From Paroedura picta (taxonomy: Eukaryota; Chordata; Lepidosauria; Squamata; Gekkonidae): a stretch of 64,000 bases of DNA. The position numbers were made by a program, and so were the translations under genes. The DNA is taken from assembly GCF_049243985.1 (NCBI RefSeq), contig NC_135386.1:18940202-19004201 (forward strand), read 5' to 3'. This document shows positions 1 through 41,721 of the stretch, in pieces (within the stretch, counting starts at the first letter, position 1; each line of letters starts with the position of its first letter). The notes under the pieces were generated by a model that did not search any database, was not told the origin of the DNA, and saw only the letters and a list, made by a program, of their open reading frames with translations.

Positions 1-17452
<17,452 letters not shown>

Positions 17453-17607
17453 AGGGAGGGGCGCCCTCCTCCTAGTCACTTGCCAGGCGGATTGTGGAAG
17501 AGCCCCAGGCAGTGGGACACCTCGCACCCGGCACCATCGGCACATAGCATAAGGCCGCCTTTCCCGCACCGCGGCCTGGCCGGGGGGAGAGTGCGGAAGG
17601 GAGAGAC

Positions 17608-17648
17608 TCCAGCCAGACCACACCAGACCAGACCAGACCAGACCAGAC
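17608..17648 (+). repeat. (CCAGA)n pentanucleotide microsatellite
   Basis: Repeated ccaga units in the FRMD5 3' UTR, about 200 nt after the stop. Confidence 0.9.
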
Positions 17649-18170
17649 CATTCACTCCCCCACCCAGGCTCTCTTCCTGCAAGTTTCTGCAACCGCTCTG
17701 CTCTCTCACGTCTGAATTATTCCGCGACCGTCAAGTTTCCTTTTAGCTTTCACAGATGTGTTCACTTACAAATTTGCAAGCGAAAAAGAGTTTATTTTAT
17801 TACTACCAATAATTGTGTCATGTGCCAGCCTCCGGCTAGGCCCCTAGCCCCAGAGGACGGCTGTTCCTTTAGGCAGGAGCTTCTGTAATGGTGCTACCAA
17901 GTTGTCATTTCCAACGTCCAAGGGACTAGCGTCTTGAAACTGCCACTGTGCATCCCGAGCATGACCGCCTTCCGCCTGCATTCATGGGGAGAGATGGCCG
18001 TCTTGCTGGTGGGGACTCCTGAAATGTTTGGGGGAGGGGGCCTGGCTGTGGTTGACGCCCTCCGCTCAGCTGGAGTCTCCGTTCTTTGCAGGTTCCCAGC
18101 AGGCCTAACCCTGCTGCACTGTGCATTCGCTCCTTCCCTGCAGCTCTAGAAGGTGGGAGCACTCGCACGC

Positions 18171-18198
18171 CTCCTCCTCCTCCTCCTCCTCCTCCTCC
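18171..18198. repeat. (CTC)n trinucleotide microsatellite
   Basis: About nine CTC units inside the presumed FRMD5 3' UTR. Confidence 0.9.
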
Positions 18199-18766
18199 GT
18201 GAGGGTCTCGTCCCCGAGCTTTATCAGCCCAGCGATGTGAGACTGTTCCCTGGCCAGTGCAGTCCCTAAATACGGCAGGAGGTAATCCCTGGTGGGGGTG
18301 GGGGAATGGATCCCCTCTCCAGTGCAGGGGGGGGGGCAGTGAGCACACAGGAAGCCCTGGGAAGACATTTTGCCTCAGAAAGCTCTGCTTTTTGTTTGTT
18401 TGTTTTGTACTATAGAAGAACAAACTTGCTGCAACTTATATTTTAACAAGATACTATTTTATTAATGAGCAAAGCCTTTTTTTTAACTTTATGAAGTGGA
18501 TGCCCATGCAACATGAGGCGTTTCAACAAGGGATTCTGAATAGCCTGGACTGGTTTGCGGAGGGAGGGAGGGAGGTCGGCCAGGCGGCCAGCTGGCATCT
18601 CAGGCGCCCTTCAGAAGGGCAGAGAGAGGCCTCTTACTCACGTGGCAGGGGACAAGGCCCTGCTCTCCTCTGCCCACCAGCCCCAAGGTGTTCAGCTCTT
18701 TAACAAACAGCCCTGCAACAGGGGCTGCCCAAGGGTGTGTGAGCACCCCTGGATTGTCAAGGGAGC

Positions 18767-18772
18767 AATAAA
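18767..18772 (+). terminator. FRMD5: Possible proximal FRMD5 poly(A) signal
   Basis: AATAAA about 1.3 kb after the FRMD5 stop. It could give a shorter 3' UTR; not supported beyond the hexamer. Confidence 0.4.
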
Positions 18773-20056
18773 AATTGTGTGTCCTTTTCGGTGTAAGCCA
18801 GTGAATGGACTCAGATGAGCATGCGTTTTATTTCATCTCAGGGAGAGATTTCAAGACATCTGCAACTCTAATCAAAACTCTTTCAAAAAGCTGGTTTCAT
18901 TATCTCATCCGAGTGCAATTTCAGCATGAATCCCCACCCCCAGCCCGATCCCCTAAGCCATGCGCAGAGTTGAGAAGCGTGCGGATGAGGGGATGCACCA
19001 GCCTGGATTGCTTTTCCGCTTGCCCTCATGCGTTGGCCCCAGCTGCTCCTTCGTTGTTGGGATAAAGAGCACAATCACACTTTTAGCAATACACCAAGTA
19101 TTGGTCAAAGAGTCAGCTGAGGCACACGCATGGTGCATTCAAAGGGACACCCTGGAATTCGAACACAGCCCTGGTGGCCAACTCCTGGCCATTACGCACG
19201 ACTGCCAGGCTGGTTTCCAGCATATTGATGGTTCCAGCAAAACCCATTCAAGCTTGGAAGGCCTGCCAGACGACAAAAGGGGGAAGATTTTACAAGCAGA
19301 GATCCTGTTTTATGCAACGCAGCAGCAGGTCAATTTCTCGTGTCGTGTTCCTACCTCAGCCTGTAGTCAACGACGCCTCTATGCAGTGAGCGAGAAGTCT
19401 TAATTTAGCATTCTCCATCATAGTTCTAAGGATGCAGCATTTCGTTTTTTAAATTGTTGGTGTGTTCCTCGTGCCACAAATCAGTGTGTCCAATTATTAT
19501 GTTTATAAAACTTTTGTACGGAAGAAGTTTTCAACTAGAGCAGCCTCTGAGTACGGAGGGTGGTGAGCGGCTTTGGGCACCTGTTTCTCTTTCGAACACC
19601 CAGGTCCTAACGGGGAGGAAAGGCCTCCGCCCCTGAGGCTTGTGCGGGAGAACTTCCCAGTGTATCGTGCCCTGTTTTTTGGCTAAGCATTTTACCTGTG
19701 ACTTCTTCTCCAGCAGGCAACTGAAAAAGTAGCTTCCCCTGCCCCACCCCAGCGTTACCTGTCTCATGTCTCACCACTGAGTCATTCCAGGTCGCGTGCA
19801 AAGTTTGTGGTTGCTGTTCTCAGTGGAAACACTGTCTCTTAGTACGGCCTAGTTAGTTCGCTGCCTCTGTAAGCAGTAGAAGAGGTCAAGTTCCTGAAAA
19901 ATGTGAATTTTAGTTTCCATAATATAGATGTTAACCTTCCATGTGCCAAACGCTGTACGTTACATTTCCCCCCTTGAAATAGTGTGCATTTTTCTACATA
20001 TTCAACATGTAGTTAGCATAAAAATCATTGGTGCCATAAAAGTATTTTTAAATTGA

Positions 20057-20062
20057 AATAAA
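20057..20062 (+). terminator. FRMD5: Likely distal FRMD5 poly(A) signal
   Basis: AATAAA in an AT-rich stretch, followed by gtgtcgagtactttgg. It lies just before repeat-derived intergenic DNA, which is why I take it as the main end of the plus-strand gene. Confidence 0.6.
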
Positions 20063-20104
20063 TATTTAAATATTACGGAAACATCTTGTGTCGAGTACTT
20101 TGGC

Positions 20105-20280
20105 CAGGCCCTGGAAGCGAAGCCAGATCAGCTCTGGTTAATATTTGGTTGGGAGGCCACCAACGGCCGGCCGCTCTGCAGACCGCCTTGGCATGTCTTT
20201 TGCCCTGACCTGGAGCATCCAGGCTAGGCTCGCCTCATCCCATCTCAGAAGCTAAGCTGGGTCAACCCCCAACACGACTG
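20105..20280. repeat. 5S-rRNA-derived SINE fragments
   Basis: Two pieces resemble 5S rRNA on the plus strand: ctctggttaatatttggttg with gggaggccacc (3' half of 5S) and then catctcagaagctaagctgg (5' half). Their order is reversed relative to 5S, so these are probably two truncated copies side by side, not one element. Confidence 0.6.
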
Positions 20281-20898
20281 GGGTGGGAGAGGGGAGGCCT
20301 TCAAGAGTTAGTCTGAGGCTGCGACACAGAGCCAGACAATGGGAAGCAACTTCTGGACCTCGCTTCCCTTGGGAGCCCTCAGGGGTCTCTGGCAGTTCTC
20401 TAGCCCAGCAATCCTCTGGAAGGACTTCCCAACGTCCCCCGGCTGGAGAGGGCCTGCGCAGATGGTTGAGACCACAGTTATTTCAGCCCCTACCCCTGCT
20501 GCCCAGATTATTCCAGATCCCTTTGGGAGGGAGGGGAGGGGAAGGGAAGGGAAGCAGCCCCGCCCCGTGGGGGCCACTGTCATCTGTAGAGCACGCTGCG
20601 GGCATGCTCCAAAGGCCCCCGGCAGGAGGAGCCGGGCGAGAAGAGCTCGGCCCGGGCTGACCGGCAGCCCCCACTCCTTAGCACGGCAGGGGTGGTGCTT
20701 TCTGGGCAGAAAAGACCAACTCTGCCCGGATCCTGCTCTCTGGAAGCCACTGGCTGCCCAGGGTCTCTCCGGGAAATCTTGCAGGCCCCTCTGGACCAGC
20801 GGAATACGTTTCGGGCCTTGTCAAAAGAGAGTCTCTCGGAATGTCACGGCTGAGTGCTCCGACCAGGGATCAGCCACACTTTTCAGACTGAACTGGAT
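20281..20898. other. Intergenic gap between convergent FRMD5 and WDR76
   Basis: Under 1 kb separates the two 3' ends. GC-rich, no supported gene; contains a (GGGAA)-like stretch near 20528-20550. Confidence 0.6.
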
Positions 20899-20904
20899 TT
20901 TATT
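20899..20904 (-). terminator. WDR76: WDR76 poly(A) signal
   Basis: AATAAA on the minus strand about 120 nt after the WDR76 stop, giving a short 3' UTR (about 20880-21026). Confidence 0.65.
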
Positions 20905-21026
20905 TCAAAGGAACTTCTTTGTCTTAAAAACCGGGGGGGGGGGGGGGTGTCAAAACAAGCGCATGCCAACCATCCCTGGGTCTTTGTGACAAAAGGCCAC
21001 ATTTCTCTTCCAGCAACATGCAGCTT

Positions 21027-24000
21027 TCACGCCTTGAAAACATGGAGGCGGCCACTCGCGTTGCCGCCGGCTACGATGTACCTGGTGGGGTGGCAGGCGC
21101 TGATGGAGCAGACGGAGCCCAGGTGGTCTTGGCTGGCGAAGGAGTGCACCAGTGCTCCCGTGGCGTGGAAGACCTCGATGCGCCTCGGGCGAGACATGCT
21201 CCCCACCACACAGCAGTCGTCCCGCTTGGGGTCCCACTCCGCCCGGAACCTGGTCAGCCAGCGACCTGTCCGGTTGTCGTGCCTGGGCAGGAAGGGCCAA
21301 ACCCAGAGCTGTCCGCCCTTAAGACGGCCAGCCCTTCCAGACAGTTCAGAAACCACTACCTCCGAAAACAGTCCCGTAAATCCACCCTGTCCTCCTGAGG
21401 CAATGGGGGCTTAAGAAGCGACTTAGGAAACAGCCCCTCCCTCAAACTGAGCAGTTCATAATCTTATCAAGGACCCCGTCTCCTGGCACCCCCTTGCAAG
21501 CCGGGAAGGGGGAGGACCGGGCGGCCTTCACTGCCTGGCATCCAGCGGGCTCCATGCCCCCCCTCCCAGGTGCAGAAAGTGACCCATGCGCTGGTGCCTT
21601 GAACAGCTTGTGAGGCCAAAACATGTCCCTCACAACTCACCTGATAGTTGCCAGAATGGGAGCCACTGAGGACAAGCAATTGGTGCCAAAAATCCTGAAA
21701 CGGAAGAACAAATACTTTATGGAACAGATTTGGCTGCAAGGTTAAGAGATGTTTTTGGTACCCTACTTTTCACTACCCGAAAGGGCTGACAAACCCCTAT
21801 CCCCTTCCTCTCCCCACAGCAGACACCCTGGGAGGTAGGTGGGGCTGAGAGCTCTGGCAGAACTGCTCGGTCAGAACACCGTTATCAAGACTATGACTAG
21901 GCCAAGGTTACCCAGCTGCCTGCCTGCCTGCAGAGGAGTGGGGAGTCAAACCTGGTTCTCCAAATTATAGGCCACCATTATTGTTACAAGTCCACAATAT
22001 GTGTAGATTCAACGTTTCTCCTTTAAGGGGGACCCAAAAGCTCCCTGTGAGGTAGGCAAGGCTGAGTGGGCATTCCTGGCCCCAATCTCCCAGCCAGCTT
22101 CCATAGCAGAGTGGGGATTGGATCCTCTAACCACAACACCACTGGCTACTCTCCTAGGGGCAAAAATCTCCAAGTAAGGAATCCCAAATTACAAGAACAA
22201 ATGTAGAAAGGAAGCAAACTGAAAGAACGCAGCTTTCCTACCTCAGCGTATCGTCTGCACAGGTGGTCACCACCCGGTTGCCGGTGGCAGGGGAGAAGTA
22301 CGCCGAAGCCACGCTTTTGGAGTGCCCCACCAGAGAGACTGCGGGCTGGCTGCCGCTCCTCTTCAGCTGCCGAACATCGTAAACGCTGACATTCCTGCAA
22401 CGCAAATTGCAAGAGACTTCCACAAAGGCAGAAAGGCCCTTGGAGTGTGGGGCAGGTACCCTCCGCCCCACTGAAACTTGCAGCCCCCTCAACTAAACAG
22501 ATTTATCTGTGCATTGAGAAGCTGGTACCTAGGCAGGGACTAAAGAGCCCACCTGCTTGGGGCAGGGCTCTGTTTCCTCCCAAGGCTCACTGCTTGAGCT
22601 GGTGCCTAGGACCGGGAGCGATTTCAGCCTCTCTCAGGAAGCTCAGCTTGCCCATGAGGACGGATGTTCACCAAGCCTCTTTTCATGCATCCCCACAGTC
22701 AGGCAGCAGGGCCTTTTGCGTGGTGGCCCTTTGACCCTTTAGCACCAAGTAAAAACTTTTTTCTTTTTCTTTTTTTTGCTGTAAACTTTTCTTTGCTCAA
22801 TGAGCAGGGATGCTTCTACTGGGCACTTATGCCATTTCAGAGGTGCCATTATGTATTATTTTTATGTTTTAAGCAATACAGCTAGCTGACTATTTGGGGA
22901 TTTTAACTGTTCTGTTTTGAAGCCATTTTCATTGCTTGTGGAAGCAATATTCACTTCCCCCCCCCCAAGTACATGGCTCGTACATACCTTGCTCCTGCAG
23001 CCATGAGATACTGTCTCTTGACTGGGTGGACGTGTACAGTCCTCGTTACTGAATTAAGATCGGCAGAAATCTCCGTGGATGTTCCTGGGGTACGTCTGTC
23101 CACGACAGCCACCCCTGCATCCCACATACCCACGACCAAAGTGGAAGCATCACCCGACAGGAAGTCAAACGAGGAAAGGGCAGAGTCGTCATTCCTGTAC
23201 ACCTGAGGAGAAAGAAGACTCACTTCGGGGCCTGGCGAAGAGCTCTCGTGCAGGCTGAATTCCTGAGGCCATGCTGGTTTTACGCCAGCCTTTGGCTCTG
23301 CCTTAAACTGCAGCAATCCTGCACCTCCACAGCAGCCTGGTCTCTCCTCATTGTCTCGCCTAAGTACTCTTCTCCCAAGGAAGAGGCCTGCAAGGAAGCT
23401 TCCCAAATGCAAAGGAGCCAAGAGCTCAGATTCTTCCATCCCAAACTGAGGAGCAGCTGAAATTCAGGTTCAGGCAGCAACTGACAGAGGAGATGAGGGC
23501 AGGCCCTTCCATGGCAAGGGGGAAGATCCTGTCCAGCCCCACGGACTGGCTGTCCTGGGAAAGAGCAGCTGTGCATTTTTGAGCTCACATGCCTCTGTTG
23601 GTCTCTTGGAGCTTTTCTGCACACGGTAAGCACAGATACTCGGAATTCACACGGCTCCTCTGCGTCTGAAGACAGAGCCCAGGTTGCTCACCTGTCTTTC
23701 ATCAGGAGGCGGCATATTGAGCCAAAATCATGAGTGACACATTACACAAACCCCTGCCGTGAGGCTGCAGAGGCCACGGTGGAAGCCCACTCACCTCGTC
23801 AAAGACGGCATGAGTGACATCCCCGCAGCGCACCGTGCCATCCAGGCTAAGGGACAGGAGATGGGCGGGGTCTGCCAGGGAGAAGAGCAGGCAGCTGACC
23901 GGCCGGCTGTGGGGGAGAAAGGCATGCAGGCCGTCTTCCACTGGGCAATCCTGAAAAATACAGAAGGGGCAGCATGGCACGCTTCAATCTCTTGCTGGGG

Positions 24001-25968
24001 TGTTCGGCAGGGAGGGCAGCTGACAGCAAGAGCCCCTCACCAAATTCCACATGCCCACATGCCCCTCCTTGTCTCCAGCCGCCACCAAAGTGCAGCTTGC
24101 AGATGGATGGATGGCCACCGAGTAGATGCGGCTGCGGACCACTTTGGCGACCCCGTCTTCTTGCAGCGCCATGCCACGCAGACCAGCTTTGTAACTAGGC
24201 CAGAAGAAACCACACGTGAGCCGCCACAGAACTAGAAAAGCTCCCACTGCAACAAAGAGACAGGAAGCTGTTTTCGGAAATTACCTCTCCAAGTTCGGCA
24301 GAGTCATCTCGGTCTTCGGGAGGCTGACCTAGAGAATTGATGGGGGAAAGGCTTTACTAGATTCAGGTATCACGCTCTCTGCAGGTTATTCATTTTATTA
24401 TTTCTTTAGAAGAATTGTAGCAGTTAAGATCGGACTTCAAAATGCAGAAGCTAAAAACAAGAATCAAAAAACGGATGGGAGAAATTCCAGGGGGCAATTT
24501 AGGAGGAAGGGCCAACGGGTTAAGCCACCGAGATCTAGCAGTACCTGGCTCAGTTTTGCCCATCTGCTCAGAAATTCTTCCACCTGTTCAGGTCTTTCCT
24601 CTTCGGCAACGGGGACCATCGGAATGGGACCAGGAGGCACACGGGGCTTCCAAAAGAGGAACCAGGAAAGACTCTCATTGACTGGCCCACTTCAAAGCCA
24701 GCCCACAGGGCCTCCGGATCCCTCCCCCACACCCCAAGCCCTTCCCTTGGCCCAATGTTATTTCTGAAGAGCTGGACAGAGCGGACGGCACACTGGCCTG
24801 GCTGGACCACACCAGGAGAGCATGTCCCCAGCAGCTGGCATCTCCTGCTGCCTGAGGGAAGACTTCCTTGGCCTGACCATGCATCTCCTGGCAATCCATG
24901 GCACTGGGAGAGCCCATGTCTCTGGAGGTGGGAAACGTCTGATGAACTTCCCCAGCATCTCTGCACGAGGCCCCGAAGGTGGACATGGCCCCTCTGTGTC
25001 CCAGTCCCAGTGCACAGGCAGCCATGGTGGACCATGGCCTGGTTACCCGCATCAGGGAAATCCCCCCTGCCGAATGGCCACTTGCTTGGGCTAACTGGGT
25101 TAGCTTTACAACAAGGCACACAACGCACGCCCTGGAGAAGCCCACTGTCTCAGCTTGCACTGCAACTCTTGTGAGAATCAATAAAGACAGAGGAGTCTTC
25201 GCCTCGCATGGGCCTTCTTACGTGCTCTTCGACTGGCGCCTCCGCCGGCTTTGGTTTCTCCGGAAGGGGAACTCCCAGCGGGTCTTCTCGCTTCAGGCGC
25301 TTGGACCTCCGGAGGGCTGGCTCGGCTTCCCCTTTTGCACGCTGAGCCCTACGGAGAACAGAATCTTCCAGCCCTGCGGTCCTCTCCCTGCTCTCCCCCC
25401 CGCCCCCTGCTGACCGACCCCTAAAATCCACGTGTGTGGCAGGTGTGCACACGTTTACCTTTTCACGCCCTGCCGTGGAGCTTTGGTGGTGGTTTGACGG
25501 AGCTTTGCTGCAGACTTATAAAGAGGGGGGGGGATATATTCAGAGTAATTAGGGCAAGTTCTTTTAGCACACACCGTTTTCCTGGTCTTCCTGCCTTCCT
25601 TCCTGTGTTTCCAGAAGGGAAAGAGCCCCCTGCGCCGCTTGGGGGCAGGAGGAGGGGGGGCCCCGGACGCGACCCCCGCCCACCTTCACTGCCGGAGGCT
25701 GCGACCCGGGGGGGGGGGGCTGGCGGAAGGGGCTTCAGCAGGGCGAGACCCTCCCGGCCTACCTGGAAGAGCTGCAGGGAGGCGAAGAACTCGGCGTTGG
25801 CCTGGACGTTGCGCAGCCGCTGCCTTTCGTAGGCCGAGAGGGGCCGAGCGGCGTCCTCCTGCGAGGGGGGGAGGGAGGGAGGGGGGAGCTCAGGAGGGCA
25901 GCCAGAAGGACCGCCCCGCCCCTCCCGGGCTCACCTGGGCGACTCACCTGTCCCGCGTGCAGCGCCAT
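21027..25968 (-). CDS. WDR76: WD repeat-containing protein 76 (WDR76)
   Basis: Nuclear WD40 protein; known family roles include binding damaged or methylated chromatin factors and acting as a CUL4-DDB1 substrate receptor. Coding exons in transcript order: 25948-25968, 25763-25858, 25459-25514, 25222-25348, 24545-24646, 24285-24328, 24041-24194, 23795-23950, 22988-23202, 22242-22394, 21641-21694, 21027-21282. The phases give 477 residues. N terminus: MALHAGQ, then YERQRLRNVQANAEFFASLQ, a basic region (RRSKRLKRED) and the C-terminal seven-blade propeller with IYSVAIHPSASCTLVAAGDK, SCLLFSLADPAHLLSLSLDG, VVDRRTPGTS, SAYFSPATGNRVVTTCADD and HPTRYIVAGGNASGRLHVF. VGMWDAGVAVVDRR has the WD..R pattern used for DDB1 binding. 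About 150 residues shorter at the N terminus than human (626 aa); intron 1 is only 89 bp, leaving no room for a missing exon. Confidence 0.95.
21752..21976 (-). repeat. tRNA-derived SINE (minus) in a WDR76 intron
   Basis: Reverse copy: tail side ggtaccctacttttcact, middle cctctccccacagcagacac and gaggtaggtggggctgagag, head side gtggggagtcaaacctggtt and ctccaaattataggccacca. Same family as the copy at 14836. Confidence 0.8.
22034..22157 (-). repeat. tRNA-head SINE fragment (minus)
   Basis: ctccctgtgaggtaggcaag and gattggatcctctaaccaca with caccactggctact read as the reverse complement of a tRNA-like SINE head (agtagccagtggtgttgtgg). It sits about 85 nt downstream (on the minus strand) of the WDR76 exon ending at 22242. 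Confidence 0.65.
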
Positions 25969-26110
25969 AGCCCCGCCGCTGCCCTTTCGCGCCTTCTCCG
26001 CGCCGACTCCGCCCACCCTCCGGGGGAGGGCGGGAAAGGGGAGGGGCGCGCGACGAGGCCCCGCCCCGATGACACGTGGCGCGGGAGGCCCCGCCCAGGC
26101 GGAAGTCTGT
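25640..26110 (-). promoter_or_regulatory. WDR76: WDR76 CpG-rich promoter
   Basis: CpG-dense region over the first exons and upstream of the ATG at 25966-25968. Sites seen: an E2F-type TTTCGCGC at 25985-25992, a CACGTG E-box at 26073-26078, GC boxes (ccccgcccc, ccccgccc) at about 26059-26097 and an ETS-like cggaagt at about 26100-26106. No TATA box. The E2F element suits a gene expressed at G1/S; this is inference. Confidence 0.6.
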
Positions 26111-26732
26111 GAGTGCCGAGCCGTCCCACCTGCCCCCCCCATCCCCAGGACCTCTGAAGCTCTGCCACGCTCAGCCCGGGCGGGGAGGGGGGGAGGGAGG
26201 GAGGGAGGGGGAGGCCAGCGCGTGGCCCTTGGGCCCCTGGCAGGCTCAGGGGGCTGCATCCCCCACCCACCCACCCGAGGAGTGCACGTGTGAGGAGGCG
26301 GCGGCTTGTGCCCCCACCAGGCAGAGCGCTAAGATAAGAATGCTTTTGCACCATGTGATGGGGGGCTCTGTTTCTCTGCCCTGGTCATCAACGTCCCAGG
26401 GGTCTCCATGCCCCCTGCCTTGTCCCCCCACCCCAGAGCCCAGTGGCGCCGCAATGAGGCTGAAGCTACACTGGAAGTCCTGCTGCACACACCCCCTCCC
26501 TCAGAGGAGGGCCGCCACTATCTTGGTTTGCACACTTACACCCTCCCTCGAGCAATGCTCAAAGCAGCTGGCGCCATGAAATGTGACCAAAGGGGATTTG
26601 CTTGGGGGCTAAACAGAAATGCTAGGGGGGGGGCTGCTTATCAACTTCATTCATTGCTTAATCCTGCCCCCAGATTACGCACAGAATGGCAGAGTGCCTT
26701 GCAGGCACTCAGGAAGGCTGCATGTTCTTGAG

Positions 26733-26832
26733 CAGGGATAGTCAACCTGTGGTTCTCCATGGACTACAATTCCCATGAGCCCCTGCCAGCATTTGTCCAT
26801 GGACATCTGGAGGACCACAGGTTGACTACCTG
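26733..26832. mobile_element. Palindromic MITE, hAT-like
   Basis: Terminal inverted arms: gatagtcaacctgtggttct on the left pairs with aggaccacaggttgactacc on the right, with ggactacaattcccatgag and gcccctgccagc between. This matches the short non-autonomous hAT-type palindromes common in lizard genomes. The left arm appears to lack about a dozen bases (agatgtccatgg) kept in the right arm. No target duplication could be confirmed because a SINE abuts the right end. Confidence 0.6.
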
Positions 26833-27192
26833 TTTGGTGTAGTGATTAGGAGTGCGGACTTCTAATCTGGCATGCCGGGTTCGATTCTGCGCTCCCCCAC
26901 ATGCAGCCAGCTGGGTGACCTTGGGCTAGTCACAGCACTGATAAAGCTGTTCTGACCGAGCAGTGATATCAGCACTCTCTCAGCCTCACCCACCCCACAG
27001 GGTGTCTGTTGTGGGGAGAGGAGGGAAGGCAACTGTAAGCCGCTTTGAGCCTCCTTCGGGTAGGGAAAAGCGGCATCTAAGAACCAACTCTCCTTCTTCT
27101 TCAGTAATCTCAGGGCTCTCTCAGCCTCACCCACCCCACAGGGTGTCTGTGGGAAAAGCGGCATCTAAGAACAAACTCTTCTTCTTCTGTTC
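26831..27192 (+). repeat. tRNA-derived SINE with duplicated 3' segment
   Basis: Head tttggtgtagtgattaggag with B-box gggttcgattctgcgc, middle gcagccagctgggtgacctt and gttgtggggagaggagggaa, tail agaaccaactctccttcttc ending near 27096. A second shorter copy of the 3' part (ctctctcagcctcacccacc to aaactcttcttcttc) follows at about 27102-27187. Confidence 0.85.
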
Positions 27193-27321
27193 TTGAGGAC
27201 TCAAACGGATGCACTTGTGAAAGTAACTCACCTCGCTTCTGCTCTTCATAGCCACACAATTAAAAAGACAGCAAAGCAACACAATCACATCCACACACCA
27301 AGAACCATCTTAACATTTGCA

Positions 27322-27327
27322 TTTATT
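27322..27327 (-). terminator. BLM: BLM poly(A) signal
   Basis: AATAAA on the minus strand about 590 nt past the BLM stop; the 3' UTR would be about 27305-27917. Confidence 0.6.
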
Positions 27328-27917
27328 AAACACACAAGTTAACAAGAAACAAGGCCTTGCTTAAAGTATAAGGTTTATATTGTACATCGCCACCTTGTGG
27401 CTGACTAGCAGAAAGCAGTGGTCAGACCACTGAATATTATCAAGAGCTTCATCATTGCTGGATCGCGGCTGGCACCTCAGCTGGCCTCCCTGGGCCACAG
27501 CAGCTGAACACATCCAGTCTCCCGGGGTAGCTGCCACAACTGCAGCCGCCCTGCATGGGTTGCTGGCTCCGGCACGAGCATGCCCCCTGGTGCATCTTGT
27601 CTACGGTCTGAGAAGGAAAGCTGCCTCACTTCACCAGGCATCATCTCTACAAACTTTTGTACTGAGACTTCCTTCCACAGCTGTGCCTTTTGCCTGTCTG
27701 GGCTGATCCCATCCCAAAACAGAACATATCTGGACACGCCGGATCACGAGCGCTGCACCTTCCCTGCCTTCCTTAGCAGTCGGCCTAAATGTCTTTGCAA
27801 GAAGACGCAAACATTTTAACAAGAACATTCTGGGAAACGTCCAACTGTGATCGGAATGTATCGGCTTCTGAAGAGTTGTCCTCCTCAAGGGGCCCTGCCC
27901 AAAGGAGTGGGACGGCT

Positions 27918-41080
<13,163 letters not shown>

Positions 41081-41270
41081 GGCGCCTTCTTCGTGCTTGC
41101 CGCTCACCGCTCGCGCCGAGCGCCGATTGGCCGCCTTCCGCCGGAAGTGACGTCGCCCCGCCCGCCCGCGGGGAATGGCCCGCCCCCTAGGAGACGCGCT
41201 GCCATTCTCCCGGCGGGGGCCAGGCCGAGCAGGCGGTGCCGAGCCTCAGGGGCAGGGCGGGGGGGTTGGC
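41081..41270 (-). promoter_or_regulatory. BLM: BLM CpG-rich promoter with ETS/CRE composite
   Basis: Immediately upstream of the BLM ATG (41078-41080). Contains an inverted CCAAT (attgg at 41126-41130), an ETS-CRE composite ccggaagtgacgtcg at 41141-41155 and GC boxes (ccccgcccgcccgc) at about 41156-41169. TATA-less. CpG density extends through the first exons down to about 40650. Confidence 0.65.
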
Positions 41271-41704
41271 AACTCTATGAAGTGCCCGTTTCTACGGCAG
41301 CCCATGCAGGCTCCTTAAAGGTGGGAAAGGGCTGGAGGGGCTGTGGGGGAGGCAAAGCCCTGGGTCAGCCCCCAGCAGCACCCCCACCCAAAGGGCCCCG
41401 GGGGGGGGGGGCTGGGCAAGACCCGGCAGAGCCCAGGGTGCAGGCCGTGATTCAGCACTAGGCAGCCCTACGTGAGAACAAGGCTGCTTTGGAAGAGGGA
41501 CCCCAGGCACTATAGGCCAGCCTCTCCCCCCCACCCCAAATCCCCCCTCCCCAGGAGCCACCTCCAGGAACCCCCAAGGCAGAGGCACAACCCTTGGCCC
41601 CACTCCCTGGAAGCTCCCACCGTGCCTTCTGCTGAGCCCCTGATGGGTCCTTCCCACCCTCTCCAAGGAGTCCCCACCACCTTTGATACAGAAGACACCA
41701 CATC
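41271..41704. other. BLM-CTSH intergenic gap
   Basis: About 0.4 kb of C/G-rich sequence with homopolymers between the BLM promoter and the CTSH 3' end. Nothing recognisable. Confidence 0.6.
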
Positions 41705-41721
41705 TGCACAGAGAAAGAAAC

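Larger units (their letters stand above)
17453..20085 (+). other. FRMD5: FRMD5 3' UTR
   Basis: Follows the TGA at 17450-17452. It contains a (CCAGA)n tract at about 17608-17648, a (CTC)n tract at 18171-18198, a possible early signal AATAAA at 18767-18772 and a later AATAAA at 20057-20062 in an AT-rich context. The AT-rich, repeat-poor character contrasts with the flanking DNA. The exact cleavage site is inferred. Confidence 0.65.
26111..27300. other. WDR76-BLM intergenic region
   Basis: Holds GGGA-type arrays near 26186-26212, a hAT-like palindromic MITE (26733-26832) and a tRNA-derived SINE with a duplicated tail (26831-27190). No supported gene. Confidence 0.7.

Noticed and set aside
17926-18423. 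Open frames around the CTC repeat in the FRMD5 3' UTR
   Set aside because: Driven by the trinucleotide microsatellite; no conservation evident.
24568-25181. Minus-strand open frames of 168-186 codons in WDR76
   Set aside because: They are in the intron between exons 25222-25348 and 24545-24646 or out of frame with the exon; the spliced WDR76 model explains the conserved part.
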